Notes: generated by a model from the letters alone, not told the origin. A stretch of 64,000 nucleotides of DNA from Candidatus Saccharimonadota bacterium (GCA_905373835.1 CAJPUN010000001.1:124001-188000); one strand, 5' to 3'; positions 55,501 through 64,000 are shown, counted from the stretch's first letter. Numbers and translations are program-made.

Positions 55501-56418
55501 ATGGTAAAAACACGTCACTATAAGCCACATCGCCGTACACCCAAACATCATAGCATTGATGCAATGCCATCACTTATATCGCCGAGCCAGTGGTCGACGT
55601 CTTCTTCGAACATCAAAAAGCAGCTTGTTACTGTTGATGCAGCGCTGAAGAGCCAAAAGCCACATCTCACCTACCTCGTCGAGCAGCAGGGTCGCAATTG
55701 GAGTGAGGAAAAACGCCGCCAGCGACGCTCAGCTGCCCTGGGAGAAAGTGCTGTGACGCTTGTGCAGCACTATGCGAGCAAAGAACAGTGGTCGCATGTC
55801 GATATGGCGCGGCTGCTCGCAGCGTATCCTGGCTGGGTGGAGGCGACCGAACAAGATGATACGGCGCTAACTCGGCAAGAAAAGAAGCAGCGAATCAAAA
55901 AGCTCACACACTTTAACCATGCCCTGCGCGATGTGATAGACAACGCCACACACTCCTGCGAGACATGGAAGTCGATACCGTCTGTATCGGATATAGTTAA
56001 CGGCTTAGAAGCAGTGTATCCAGGCAAGAAGCATGCTCAAAACAAGCAAGATCGAATAGGTATGTTGTATGCGACAGTAGCGGGCATTCGCAATGAAGTG
56101 CTCTTTATGCGGGTGCTGGATGAAGCGGGCATTGCCTATGAGCCAGGCACAGCCAACCAGGATATGCGCGGGATAGATATGATAGTGAATGGTAAGCTTA
56201 TCGATCTCAAGTCGTCTGAACACTACGAATACGATGCTCAGGAAGATGCTGCTGAGCATGATGATGACGGACGGATCTTTTTCTTCCCTGGTGTGGAGCG
56301 GTATGAATATCGCAATAAACTAATGCTGCCGAAGGAAAAAATTATCCGGGTTACGCCACGGGTGGTAGCCCGCATGTATAGCCATGGCATTCTAGATAAG
56401 CCAATACAACAGAGGTAG
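55501..56418 (+). CDS. Predicted PD-(D/E)XK-type nuclease
   Basis: This 305-residue protein has a basic N-terminus (MVKTRHYKPHRRTPKHH) and a charged helical middle. A C-terminal segment carries GIRNEVLFMRVLDEAG, then RGIDMIVNGKLIDLKSS, which fits the E...D-x(n)-DxK core of the PD-(D/E)XK nuclease fold around residues 205-240. The ATG at 55501 is set by the promoter; an in-frame ATG at 55462 overlaps the -35. It could be a DNA repair or restriction-type enzyme. Context does not say which, and the family is not named here. Confidence 0.6.
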   Translation: MVKTRHYKPHRRTPKHHSIDAMPSLISPSQWSTSSSNIKKQLVTVDAALKSQKPHLTYLVEQQGRNWSEEKRRQRRSAALGESAVTLVQHYASKEQWSHVDMARLLAAYPGWVEATEQDDTALTRQEKKQRIKKLTHFNHALRDVIDNATHSCETWKSIPSVSDIVNGLEAVYPGKKHAQNKQDRIGMLYATVAGIRNEVLFMRVLDEAGIAYEPGTANQDMRGIDMIVNGKLIDLKSSEHYEYDAQEDAAEHDDDGRIFFFPGVERYEYRNKLMLPKEKIIRVTPRVVARMYSHGILDKPIQQR

Positions 56419-56470
56419 ATCTCACAACAGACACGCGACCATAACAGAGGTAAAGGAGGTGCAGTGCTAT

Positions 56471-56779
56471 ATGCCACACGAAATACCACGGCAGCCGTCA
56501 AATGAGGAGCATGAGAGACATGCAGTACTCAAAGAGGCAATTTCTCAATCGATTTTTGACGGAAAGCCATGGCTATATAGTGGTCCTGAGGGCGAGCCGT
56601 GGCTACTCTTTATCCAGTGGATATCGCTGCAGCGCACAGAGGATGGCTGGGCAGCAACTGGTTTGACTACTGATGGGCGCTATGTAAGAGTGGGTAGCAG
56701 CGATAATGTAGACGATGTGATATTCAAAGTAGAACCCAAGCAATCTAACGGAGAGGCAGACACCCCACAGGGCAGCTAG
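56471..56779 (+). CDS. Small hypothetical protein
   Basis: The family is not recognised. The 102-residue product is acidic, with aromatic residues (KPWLYSGPEGEPWLLFIQW) in the first half and a beta-type second half. The Shine-Dalgarno AAAGGAGGT (56452-56460) is 10-11 nt before the ATG; a GTG at 56459 falls inside that site. It follows the predicted nuclease gene by 52 nt on the same strand and may share its transcript. Confidence 0.6.
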   Translation: MPHEIPRQPSNEEHERHAVLKEAISQSIFDGKPWLYSGPEGEPWLLFIQWISLQRTEDGWAATGLTTDGRYVRVGSSDNVDDVIFKVEPKQSNGEADTPQGS

Positions 56780-56804
56780 AGCGGACATCCGCCGGGTGAA
56801 GACA

Positions 56805-58229
56805 CTAGCTTGCCGACGCACGCTTGCTGTGGCGTGAAGTTGGCTTTTTCTTGCGTTTGGTTTTGTCTTTGGCTTTGGAGATAGGCTTGCTGGCGTCTTT
56901 TGTGCGCTTGCTCTTGCCTCGTGCCGACTTTTTCTTCGATGCTTGCCGCTCGTGGATAGCGTTTCGCACCTCTGTTATTTCGTCCCAGGGGTGAGTGCCG
57001 TCGGCACGCTCGATGGTTTTTTCGTGGCCTTTGCCGAGGAAGACGACGGTGTCGCGGGCGGTGCGGGCACGGCGGACGGCAAAGCGGATGGCCTCAGCGC
57101 GGTCGTGGATGAGGAAGAGGTCGGTGTCTTGGGCTTTGCCGGCGGCTTCTGCGCCTTTGGCGATTTGGCTAAGGATGTGCTGCCCGTCTGTATCACGGTC
57201 GTCTTCTTCGGTGATAATAAGCTCGTCGGCAATTCGTCCTGCGATTTTGCCTTGGATGGCTCGCTTAGACTCATCGCGCCGGCCAGCCGAGCCAAATAGA
57301 ACGATCAGCTTGCCTTTAGTGCTGGCTCGCACACTGCCGAGGAGCCGCTCGAAGGCGTCGGGTGTGTGGGCAAAATCAACAATAGCGGAGAATGGCTGCC
57401 CAGCATCCACCACTGTCATACGGCCCTCCACCCCAGTGAGTGCAGCCAGACCCTGCTCGATCTGCGCCCGGCTCAGGCCTACCTCGTGCCCCACGGCTAC
57501 CGCGGCCAGGCTGTTGGTGATGTTGAACTCACCCGGCATGTTGATGGTGATGTGATGCATCTGCCCCATGAGCCATACATCATAGCGGCTGCCCGAGGCG
57601 GTTTGGGTGATGTTCGTAGCGCGAATGTCGCCGCCTGCAATGCCATAGCACAGGCTACGCGGCACCGCTTGCTCGAAGACTGCCGCCGATGGGTCATCCG
57701 CATTGATAATGCCAACCCGCCGCGCGAGCTTGAAGAGACGTATCTTGGCGGCGCGGTAGCGCTCGAATGTCTTGTGATAATCCAGATGCTCGTGGGTGAC
57801 GTTGGTCATGACGGCAATATCGATCGGGACGCCAAAGATGCGGTGCTGCGCCAACGCGTGGCTTGTCACCTCCAACACTACCCACTGCACATTACGCCGC
57901 CGAAACTCCGCCAAACGCTGCTGCAACAGGGGTGCAGATACGGTGGTCATGTGCTCGGTTTGCGGTGTGATGTCGCTGTTTACCCCATATGCCACCGTCG
58001 TCATTAGGCCGACATTGTAGCCTGCTTCGACCAGCATGCGGTGGATCATAAAGCACGTCGTGGTCTTGCCGTTTGTCCCCGTTACGCCAATGACGTGCAT
58101 GCCCTGGGCTGGGAAGCCTTGGTTGGCCGCTGCTGCAGTAGCTTCGAGCAGCCGATAGCCTGGCTCCAGCGCCGCCAGCACGCTGGGCGGGAGAGTATTC
58201 TTGAGTGTTTGTTTTAGAGAAAATGCCAT
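56805..58229 (-). CDS. murE: UDP-N-acetylmuramoyl-tripeptide synthetase with basic tail
   Basis: This cytoplasmic Mur ligase (474 residues) adds the third amino acid to UDP-MurNAc-dipeptide using ATP. It has the ATP loop VTGTNGKTTT, the conserved EVTSHALAQHR and TNVTHEHLDYH, and GKGHEKTIER. The amino-acid-selecting loop reads TEEDDRDTDG rather than the DNPR of diaminopimelate enzymes, so lysine or ornithine is possible. The last 50 residues are Lys/Ser/Arg-rich and absent from ordinary MurE. ATG 58229 is set by TATAAT 7 nt upstream; ATG 58352 is not supported. Confidence 0.88.
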   Translation of the reverse strand: MAFSLKQTLKNTLPPSVLAALEPGYRLLEATAAAANQGFPAQGMHVIGVTGTNGKTTTCFMIHRMLVEAGYNVGLMTTVAYGVNSDITPQTEHMTTVSAPLLQQRLAEFRRRNVQWVVLEVTSHALAQHRIFGVPIDIAVMTNVTHEHLDYHKTFERYRAAKIRLFKLARRVGIINADDPSAAVFEQAVPRSLCYGIAGGDIRATNITQTASGSRYDVWLMGQMHHITINMPGEFNITNSLAAVAVGHEVGLSRAQIEQGLAALTGVEGRMTVVDAGQPFSAIVDFAHTPDAFERLLGSVRASTKGKLIVLFGSAGRRDESKRAIQGKIAGRIADELIITEEDDRDTDGQHILSQIAKGAEAAGKAQDTDLFLIHDRAEAIRFAVRRARTARDTVVFLGKGHEKTIERADGTHPWDEITEVRNAIHERQASKKKSARGKSKRTKDASKPISKAKDKTKRKKKPTSRHSKRASAS

Positions 58230-58236
58230 GGCACAT

Positions 58237-58242
58237 ATTATA
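58237..58242 (-). promoter_or_regulatory. -10 element of murE
   Basis: TATAAT on the minus strand, 7 nt before the murE ATG. Confidence 0.6.
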
Positions 58243-58564
58243 CCACTTTTGGTAGTATTTAAAACCATGAGAGGCATGATTTTTTGAGCAAGTAAATGTG
58301 CTACGATGAGAGCTGTAAAACACTCGGTTATTCTCACTATTACCTCCCCCATACACTCGTCTCCGGACTACTATCAAGGTGAATACCTCTCTAGAATATT
58401 CATCGTGTGCGCCTGGGATAAGATTGATTATTGCGATTGACCCCACACGCCATCGGATGAAGGGATTGGCTGGTGGAGCTAACGCTGCAAAAGTGAGATT
58501 ATACGTATTTTCTACACCATTTTTATTTTGGAGTAAGTTTTCTGCGTTGTGTGCCCTCCTTTGC

Positions 58565-58570
58565 TATAAT
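58565..58570 (+). promoter_or_regulatory. -10 element of tsaD
   Basis: TATAAT, 6 nt before the tsaD ATG at 58577; no ribosome-binding site is present. Confidence 0.6.
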
Positions 58571-58576
58571 AACCCT

Positions 58577-59677
58577 ATGAAGATTCTTGGGATAGAGAGC
58601 AGCTGCGACGAGACAGCGGCTGCGGTGGTGGCCGATGGGCGACGTCTGCTGAGTAGTGTCGTGCACTCGCAGATAGATATTCATGCCCAGTATGGCGGCG
58701 TGGTGCCAGAAGTAGCAGCGCGGAGCCATATTGAGATGATTACCCCAGTGATTGACCGCGCCTTGGCCGAGGCAGCGTGCAGCTGGGATGAGATTGATGG
58801 CATTGCAGTGACGTATGCGCCTGGGCTGGTGGGGTCGCTGCTGGTTGGGACGTTGGCGGCGCGCACGCTCGCACTTGTGCACAAGAAGCCGCTCTACGCG
58901 ATTCATCATGTGGAGGCGCATGTCTATGCCAACTTCGTGGTGGAGGACGGCCGGCCAAAGCCCGAGCCAGCTTTAGCGCTACCCGCTGCGCAGCCGAGCT
59001 TCCCTATGTTGGCACTCATCGTCTCTGGTGGGCATAGTCAGTTGGTGCTGTTTCGGGCGCATGGTGACTATACACTACTTGGCCAAACACAGGATGATGC
59101 TGTGGGCGAAGCCTTCGACAAGGTAGCAAAGATCATTGGTTTGCCCTATCCTGGCGGCCCAGCTATTGCTGCTGCCGCTACGCATGGTAACCCGCAGCGC
59201 TACGCCTTACCCAAAGCGCGGATGCAGGGCCAGTACGATTTCTCCTTTTCGGGCCTTAAGACGGCCGTGCTGCGCCGAATGCAAGCCGAGGTAGGCAAAG
59301 ATACCTCTTTTCCTTCGCACGAGCTCCCAGCGCTTGTCACGCCGCAGCAGCGCCATGATATGGCAGCGAGCTTCCAGCGCGTGGCGGTAGAGACGTTGGT
59401 GGATAAGACGGTGCTGGCCTACGAGCACTATGCGCCGCGCTCCGTCGTCATTGCTGGTGGTGTGGCGGCCAATCAAGAACTTCGCCGCCAGCTACGCACC
59501 GCCCTGCCCTGCTCCATTAGCTACGCACCGATGGCCTTTTGCACGGACAATGCAGTGATGATCGCCACTCTCGGCTACTATTACGCCCAGGCTGGCCACA
59601 CAGTCGACCCATACCTACTCGAAGTGCAGCCAAGTTTGTCGATGCGTGAAGCGGTGTGGGCTGGCCACGAAGCATAG
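58577..59677 (+). CDS. tsaD: tRNA N6-adenosine threonylcarbamoyltransferase
   Basis: The 366-residue enzyme, with TsaB/TsaE, adds threonylcarbamoyl to A37 of tRNAs that read ANN codons. It begins MKILGIESSCDETAAAVV, has the metal-binding HHVEAH, the glycine-rich GGHSQLVLF and the GGVAANQELR region, and is a normal length. The upstream in-frame ATG at 58379 would add 66 residues unlike the family. A 20-residue insert (PKPEPALALPAAQPS) follows the metal site. Confidence 0.94.
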   Translation: MKILGIESSCDETAAAVVADGRRLLSSVVHSQIDIHAQYGGVVPEVAARSHIEMITPVIDRALAEAACSWDEIDGIAVTYAPGLVGSLLVGTLAARTLALVHKKPLYAIHHVEAHVYANFVVEDGRPKPEPALALPAAQPSFPMLALIVSGGHSQLVLFRAHGDYTLLGQTQDDAVGEAFDKVAKIIGLPYPGGPAIAAAATHGNPQRYALPKARMQGQYDFSFSGLKTAVLRRMQAEVGKDTSFPSHELPALVTPQQRHDMAASFQRVAVETLVDKTVLAYEHYAPRSVVIAGGVAANQELRRQLRTALPCSISYAPMAFCTDNAVMIATLGYYYAQAGHTVDPYLLEVQPSLSMREAVWAGHEA

Positions 59678-59792
59678 CACATATGTTTTGATGATATTCG
59701 AAACGATGATACTAGCGTGTAACTGCTTGTAGCAGATTACCGTCTGCGCGTTGGTATAGATTAGTTGTCGCTGTTTGGAAATAAGTCGGTCT

Positions 59793-61049
59793 CTACCGCC
59801 TGATCATACCACGCACCGCACGCACACAGCGAATCACCTGGTGTATGAATGGTCGAGCAATATATTCATAGCAGCCAGCGCGTTCCTCTAGCTGGCCACC
59901 AAAACCTTTCTTGAAGTGATACACTCCCTCCTGCTCGGGGAAGCCGTTGAAGTTCCCGCTTGTGCCGTAGAAGTTGTAGCGCTGAGCGCCGAGACTGATG
60001 GCACGGCGCATTGCTGCGTATTGCAGCGCGTATGAGCCAGAGAATTTGGCATGCTGATCGTCCGAGCCACTGAGGAAATATACCACCTCGTTATCATTCG
60101 TGTGCATGAAGATGGCAGCAGCAAGTGGCAGGACGTCGCCATTAGCCGCTTGGCGGAGCGTTTCATAATCTGCCAGGCGCTTTGACACCGCAGCGAGCTG
60201 GTTATCGAGCTCCTTCACCTGCCCTTGCTTGTCTGGCTCAGTCGCCAGCATATCGCGCTCGGCTTGCAGGCTATCATGCTGGGCACTGAGGCGGGCTTGG
60301 TAGCCAGCAAGGTCGAGTTCGGCAATCAGGAACCACGCCTGCGTGCGGTGAAAGGCGCGAAACAATTGCTGGTAAAACGCTTCGTTGCGCCCCGAGAAAC
60401 CACGCCGCGTGCCGGTATCGATTAGCAATTTCGCAAATGGCGCGAGGTCGCCCACCGCGGTAATCTCGCGCACCGCCACACCATACTTGGTGGCTGCCTT
60501 GACGCAGCTGCGCGTCTTGGCGTCGAAGCTCTTGAGTAGTGCCGCATCGTCGTGGTAGGGCGAAAGATCTTTGGCAAAGAACCAGCGCACATAGCGCGCG
60601 TTGCGGTCGGTCTGCTGCGGGGGGATAGCGCGGAAGCCTGTCTGCGTGAATTGCTGCAGTGCCTTGGCTGTACCGGCTACTTCGAGAAGCTGAGTAGGGT
60701 CACTTCCCTGCCGCAGGATGAGTGGCGGCTGTAGGCGAAGCAGAATACCTTTATGCGTTTTGACATATTTCTTGAGTTCTGTCAATAATGTACTGAGCAC
60801 TGCTGAGTTATGATAATCCACCAGCGGCCCTTGCAAACATTCAAACTCGCTATAGCCCAAGGTGCGCCACTCGTACAGCACAGCGGTAGCCACCAAGCGC
60901 CCGCCCTCGGCAAACAACCCCAAATAATGTGGCTGCCAGCCCAGCTGTGCCACCCGCTTGGCATTAGCGGCCGACTGGACGAAGCTCCCTAGCGGGTGCT
61001 GCGCGGCAAATTGCTCGAAGGTGGATGGATCGATAGATTTGAGCTGCAT
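59793..61049 (-). CDS. FemAB-family peptidoglycan interpeptide transferase (with coiled-coil arm)
   Basis: This 418-residue FemX/FemA-type enzyme adds amino acids from aminoacyl-tRNA to lipid II or its precursors. It contains two GNAT-type domains separated by a coiled-coil arm (about residues 240-300, QHDSLQAERDMLATE and VKELDNQLAAVSKRL). The C-terminal YFLSGSDDQHAKFSGSYALQY and FYGTSGNF blocks are typical. TATACT is 12 nt before the ATG. It suggests a cross-bridge as in Gram-positive walls. Confidence 0.88.
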   Translation of the reverse strand: MQLKSIDPSTFEQFAAQHPLGSFVQSAANAKRVAQLGWQPHYLGLFAEGGRLVATAVLYEWRTLGYSEFECLQGPLVDYHNSAVLSTLLTELKKYVKTHKGILLRLQPPLILRQGSDPTQLLEVAGTAKALQQFTQTGFRAIPPQQTDRNARYVRWFFAKDLSPYHDDAALLKSFDAKTRSCVKAATKYGVAVREITAVGDLAPFAKLLIDTGTRRGFSGRNEAFYQQLFRAFHRTQAWFLIAELDLAGYQARLSAQHDSLQAERDMLATEPDKQGQVKELDNQLAAVSKRLADYETLRQAANGDVLPLAAAIFMHTNDNEVVYFLSGSDDQHAKFSGSYALQYAAMRRAISLGAQRYNFYGTSGNFNGFPEQEGVYHFKKGFGGQLEERAGCYEYIARPFIHQVIRCVRAVRGMIRR

Positions 61050-61061
61050 ACTAATAGCGCT

Positions 61062-61067
61062 AGTATA
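61062..61067 (-). promoter_or_regulatory. -10 element of the first FemAB-type gene
   Basis: TATACT on the minus strand, 12 nt before ATG 61049. Confidence 0.5.
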
Positions 61068-61247
61068 GCATTTTTGAGTGGTGAGAGGAAGAGATGTGCA
61101 TTAGCGATACATATCAGCCTTAGACTCTTCACAGCGCGCGTACCCCTGGGCTAGATCAATAATACTTTGTACCAATATTCATTATTTCATCGTGGCGTGC
61201 ATGGAACTTTCGCAACAATCATCAGTGAAAAACCGCCGCAAAGTTGC

Positions 61248-61253
61248 TATACT
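61248..61253 (+). promoter_or_regulatory. -10 element of the second FemAB-type gene
   Basis: TATACT, 6 nt before ATG 61260. Confidence 0.55.
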
Positions 61254-61259
61254 AATGTT

Positions 61260-62213
61260 ATGAAACATTTTTTACAGACTGAGGCATGGGAGGCCTTTCA
61301 ACAAGCGCAGCAGCGCCACACGGTGCGGCGAGTAGACAAAGGGTGGCAGTATTATGGCATTATTGAACACGGTCGGCTCAACCATCGGTTGTATGTACCC
61401 TATGGGCCCGAGGCGGATAACGATGCCGCTCAGGAAGCTGCACTCAAGGATATTATTGCCACAGGCCGGCAATATGGTGCAGATTTTGTGCGGGTCGACC
61501 CCCGGACGACGCGACTCGAGCAGCTGCAAAATCTCGGCTTTCGTAAGGCGAAGAGCCTCCAGCCAGACCGAACGATTATTAATGATGTGACGATGGATCA
61601 CGATGCGATCCTGGCCAACGCCAAACAAGCGGTGCGTTACACCTGGCGCAAAAATCAGAAGGCAGGGGTGCGCTTCCATACCAGTTATGAGCCAGCAGAT
61701 ATCGAGATTTTTCTTGATATGATCCACGACGTTGCCAAGCGTACTGGCATGCAGCCTCATAGTGATGCCTACTTTCGCCAAATGGCAGAGGTGCTCTTCC
61801 CGCGCAAGGCAGCTGGCCTGATGTATGCCACACTGGAGGATAAACCGGTTGCTAGCCTTATCTTCTTTAGTGATGGTACGACGATGGCCTATGCCCACGC
61901 GGCGTCCTACACCGCTCAGCGCAACCTCAGCCCAGCCACAGCACTGGTGGTGTCTGCCCTCTTCTACGCGCATGATACCGGGCACAAATTCTTTGACTTT
62001 TACGGCATTGCGCCAGATGATGTGCCGAAGGATCACCCCTGGGCGGGCTTTACGCACTTTAAGAAGTCGTTTGGGGGTACGCCAGTGGACTATATCGGCA
62101 CCTGGGAAAAACCGCTCCATCCACTGCGCTACCGGTTGTACCACCTCTACCAAGCGCTGTATCAGCACATGCGCAGTCTGCGTCAGGCATCGTATCGTCG
62201 CTCGCATAAGTAG
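61260..62213 (+). CDS. FemAB-family peptidoglycan interpeptide transferase (short form)
   Basis: The 317-residue protein begins MKHFLQTEAWEAFQQAQ and has two GNAT-type domains but no coiled-coil arm, like FemX of Weissella. The second half has AGLMYATLEDKPVASLIFF, and KFFDFYGIAPDD where FemX has its conserved core, and ends HFKKSFGG. It is divergent from the first FemAB gene. Start 61260 is fixed by the -10 element; ATG 61167 is before it. The two may add successive bridge residues. Confidence 0.88.
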   Translation: MKHFLQTEAWEAFQQAQQRHTVRRVDKGWQYYGIIEHGRLNHRLYVPYGPEADNDAAQEAALKDIIATGRQYGADFVRVDPRTTRLEQLQNLGFRKAKSLQPDRTIINDVTMDHDAILANAKQAVRYTWRKNQKAGVRFHTSYEPADIEIFLDMIHDVAKRTGMQPHSDAYFRQMAEVLFPRKAAGLMYATLEDKPVASLIFFSDGTTMAYAHAASYTAQRNLSPATALVVSALFYAHDTGHKFFDFYGIAPDDVPKDHPWAGFTHFKKSFGGTPVDYIGTWEKPLHPLRYRLYHLYQALYQHMRSLRQASYRRSHK

Positions 62214-62236
62214 TTGGTAGAGAGATCACTTAGAAG

Positions 62237-62263
62237 AAGACGCTCTAGTAGGGCGTCTTTTTA
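62237..62263 (+). terminator. Terminator of the second FemAB-type gene
   Basis: A 9-bp stem AAGACGCTC/GGGCGTCTT (one G-T pair) with a TAGTA loop, then a T5 run. Confidence 0.85.
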
Positions 62264-62939
62264 TACTGCCCTCCCCTGCTCCACAGGTGTGACCTTTAAC
62301 GAAAGATGATGGCACGAGGGCTATGTACCGGTGCAAGACTACCAAATTTGACGTGATTGGGTGCATTATTCACGTGAAATGAGGATGAATGTGTGAGACA
62401 TGTGCTTAGACTTCCCTATTGCAGCTCGATTTTGACTATGAATATAAGCTCGCTTATCTCTGACTTGTCGATGTTTCGCTTCCCTTTTGGCATTAATGAG
62501 CTGGAGCTGATGAAGATAGTATAATGACAAACGTGTCACGATATGTGGGACGAAAACCGCCTCTTTCTCTTTGCTTACTTCCCTTTCCTGTACTCTGTGT
62601 AGATAGGATCATAAGATGTTAAGGCTGTAGTATAAGCTTGGCACGCAGCACCTTCCACGTGAAAACCGTAAAAATACCGAATCATCATAACAAACTACTC
62701 AGCAATAGCAGCTAATTTGTGAAATCAGACGCCTCTATTACCATCATAATTCGCAATACCTTACCCTACTACCAACCCCTGTCACCCCTGCCATTGTGCC
62801 GCCAAACGTGCTATACTAGGTAGCTGAAGTTGCACCAAAAAATCGGCCAAGCAGATGCTGCACATAAATTTTCACGTGAAGCATCGACCGCACCGTTTTC
62901 GTGTGAAAAGTATCAATAATCTGTAAGGAAGCCACCGCC
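62264..62939. other. Gene-free region upstream of valS with CACGTG palindromes
   Basis: No gene is supported in 676 bases. It contains TTCACGTGAA twice (62369-62378 and 62871-62880), a further CACGTG at 62656-62661, and a degenerate copy TTTTCGTGTGAAAA near 62896. No T-box antiterminator sequence was recognised. Confidence 0.6.
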
Positions 62940-64000
62940 ATGAAACTTGCCAAGACCTACAACCCTAACGAATACGAGCCAAATATTTACGCCATGTGGG
63001 AGAGCGCTGGCGTGTTTCGGCCAAAAGGGGAGGGCACACCCTACAGTATCGTGATGCCGCCGCCCAATGCCAATGGCAACCTGCACGTTGGGCATGCGCT
63101 GGGCTCGGCCCTGCAAGATATTTTGGTGCGCTACCACCGGATGAAAGGCGATGATGCGGTGTTTATCCCTGGGGCAGACCATGCTGGCTTTGAGACGTGG
63201 GTGGTGTATGAGCGCGAGCTAGAGAAGCAGGGCAAGACGCGCTTCGACTACTCGCGCGATGAGCTGTATGCGCAGGTGTGGGACTTTGTTGATAAAAAGC
63301 GGGGTGATATGGAGCTCCAGCTACGTGCCCTCGGCGTCGGGGCGGACTGGGAAGATATGGTCTTTACGCTTGACCCTAAGGTGGTGGAGACGGTCTATGA
63401 CACCTTCAATAAGCTGTGGCAGGATGGGTTGATCTACCGCGGTGAGCGAATCGTGAACTACTGTACCAAGCACCAGACCAGCTTTGCCGACATAGAGGTA
63501 GTGCACAAGACGGAGAAGTCTAAGCTGTGGCGTATTGCGTATCCACTACTCGATCATATTGGTGAAATTATCGTTGCTACGACACGGCCGGAGACGCTAC
63601 TGGGTGATACCGCCATCGCTGTCAACCCGGCAGATGAGCGCTACAAGAAGCTGATCGGCACCAAGGCGCTGCTCCCACTGGTGGGGCGCGAGATCCCGAT
63701 TATTGCTGACGAATATGTCGATGCGTCATATGGTACTGGTGCAGTCAAGATCACACCGGCCCACGACCCAAATGACTTCGAGATGGGGCAGCGGCATGGA
63801 CTGCCGGTGGAGCAGGTGATTGGCTTCGATGGGCGAATGACGAATGTACCCACGCCATTTGATGGCCTCACCACGACGGAGGCGCGCCAACGGGTGCTGG
63901 AGGCGCTGGAGCGTGAAGAGCTCCGTCGTGGCGAGGAAGAGCTGGAGCACTCGGTGGGACATTGCTACAAGTGCGATACTGTCATTGAGCCAATGGTTAA
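62940..64000 (+). CDS. valS: Valyl-tRNA synthetase, 5' part
   Basis: The first 353 codons of a class I aminoacyl-tRNA synthetase, cut by the window end. The HIGH motif is NLHVGHAL in the context PPPNANG. The strand GADHAGFETW and the editing-domain segments TTRPETLLGDTAIAVNP and TGAVKITPAHDPNDFEMG are of the ValS type. Its product charges tRNA-Val and hydrolyses Thr-tRNA-Val. AAGGA lies 11 nt before the ATG. The long upstream region suggests regulated transcription. Confidence 0.93.
   Translation, partial: MKLAKTYNPNEYEPNIYAMWESAGVFRPKGEGTPYSIVMPPPNANGNLHVGHALGSALQDILVRYHRMKGDDAVFIPGADHAGFETWVVYERELEKQGKTRFDYSRDELYAQVWDFVDKKRGDMELQLRALGVGADWEDMVFTLDPKVVETVYDTFNKLWQDGLIYRGERIVNYCTKHQTSFADIEVVHKTEKSKLWRIAYPLLDHIGEIIVATTRPETLLGDTAIAVNPADERYKKLIGTKALLPLVGREIPIIADEYVDASYGTGAVKITPAHDPNDFEMGQRHGLPVEQVIGFDGRMTNVPTPFDGLTTTEARQRVLEALEREELRRGEEELEHSVGHCYKCDTVIEPMV

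Larger units (their letters stand above)
58230..58576. other. Gene-free interval between divergent murE and tsaD
   Basis: Holds both -10 elements (58237-58242 minus, 58565-58570 plus). No gene or RNA is recognised in the 322 bases between them. Confidence 0.6.

Noticed and set aside
57366..58007. 213-residue plus-strand frame opposite murE
   Set aside because: It is antisense to conserved Mur ligase motifs and explained by codon bias.
61272..62207. 311-residue open frame on the minus strand opposite the second FemAB-type gene
   Set aside because: It is the shadow of a well-supported gene; the encoded sequence has no domain logic, promoter or ribosome-binding site.
62264..62939. T-box riboswitch upstream of valS
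   Set aside because: No AGGGTGGNACCGCG-like antiterminator sequence or matching terminator was found before the valS start.

Overview
The window is a 64 kb stretch of bacterial chromosome around the replication origin. It reads with the standard code: TGA is used as a normal stop, for example by the Nudix gene at 3536-3538 and by recF. It most likely comes from an ultrasmall host-associated bacterium of the Candidate Phyla Radiation, probably Saccharibacteria (TM7). That assignment is inferred from four things: the PrgI/TraC-like/VirB4 secretion cluster next to dnaA-dnaN-recF, the Gram-positive-type wall genes (two FemAB-type transferases, ChW repeats), a stand-alone PGI/PMI-type isomerase, and the very common placement of a TATAAT-like -10 element only 6-13 nt before start codons. 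No database search was possible.

1-29 kb is a surface-polysaccharide region. It holds galE, a small cytidylyltransferase, and a dTDP-rhamnose operon (rmlB, Nudix, rmlC, rmlD, then rmlA) followed by two family 2 glycosyltransferases and a DUF2304 protein. A second rmlD with a GT8-like protein, a Wzx-type flippase and a DUF2142 membrane protein come next. A secreted 768-residue protein with nine ChW repeats sits at 14.3-16.6 kb. A minus-strand operon at 17.0-22.6 kb encodes an ABC exporter (Wzm/Wzt type) and two large glycosyltransferases, and may end in a small ORF that contains a pentanucleotide repeat. Then come a rhamnosyltransferase-like gene, a sucCD pair, a polyprenyl-phosphate glycosyltransferase with GtrA, a PMI-type cupin and a GT4 enzyme.

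29.9-36.3 kb is the origin region: khpB, yidC, rnpA and rpmH on the minus strand, then dnaA, dnaN and recF on the plus strand. DnaA-box-like sites lie on both sides of dnaA, and the dnaA-dnaN gap is the best oriC candidate.

36.4-50.6 kb is a minus-strand type IV secretion-like cluster: an anchored unknown protein, a VirB6-like channel protein, PrgI with a long disordered tail, a separate VirB4 N-terminal (TraC-like) protein, the VirB4 ATPase, a membrane protein ending in an M15-like peptidase domain, a lysozyme plus C39-like hydrolase, and a small anchored protein. No relaxase or coupling protein is present in the window. This is the strongest candidate for a host-interaction machine.

51-64 kb carries a tRNA-Ser, a MacB-type ABC transporter, a PGI/PMI-type isomerase, a small hypothetical, a predicted PD-(D/E)XK nuclease, another small hypothetical, murE with a long basic tail, tsaD, two divergent FemAB-type genes, a 0.7 kb gene-free stretch with CACGTG palindromes, and the 5' part of valS.
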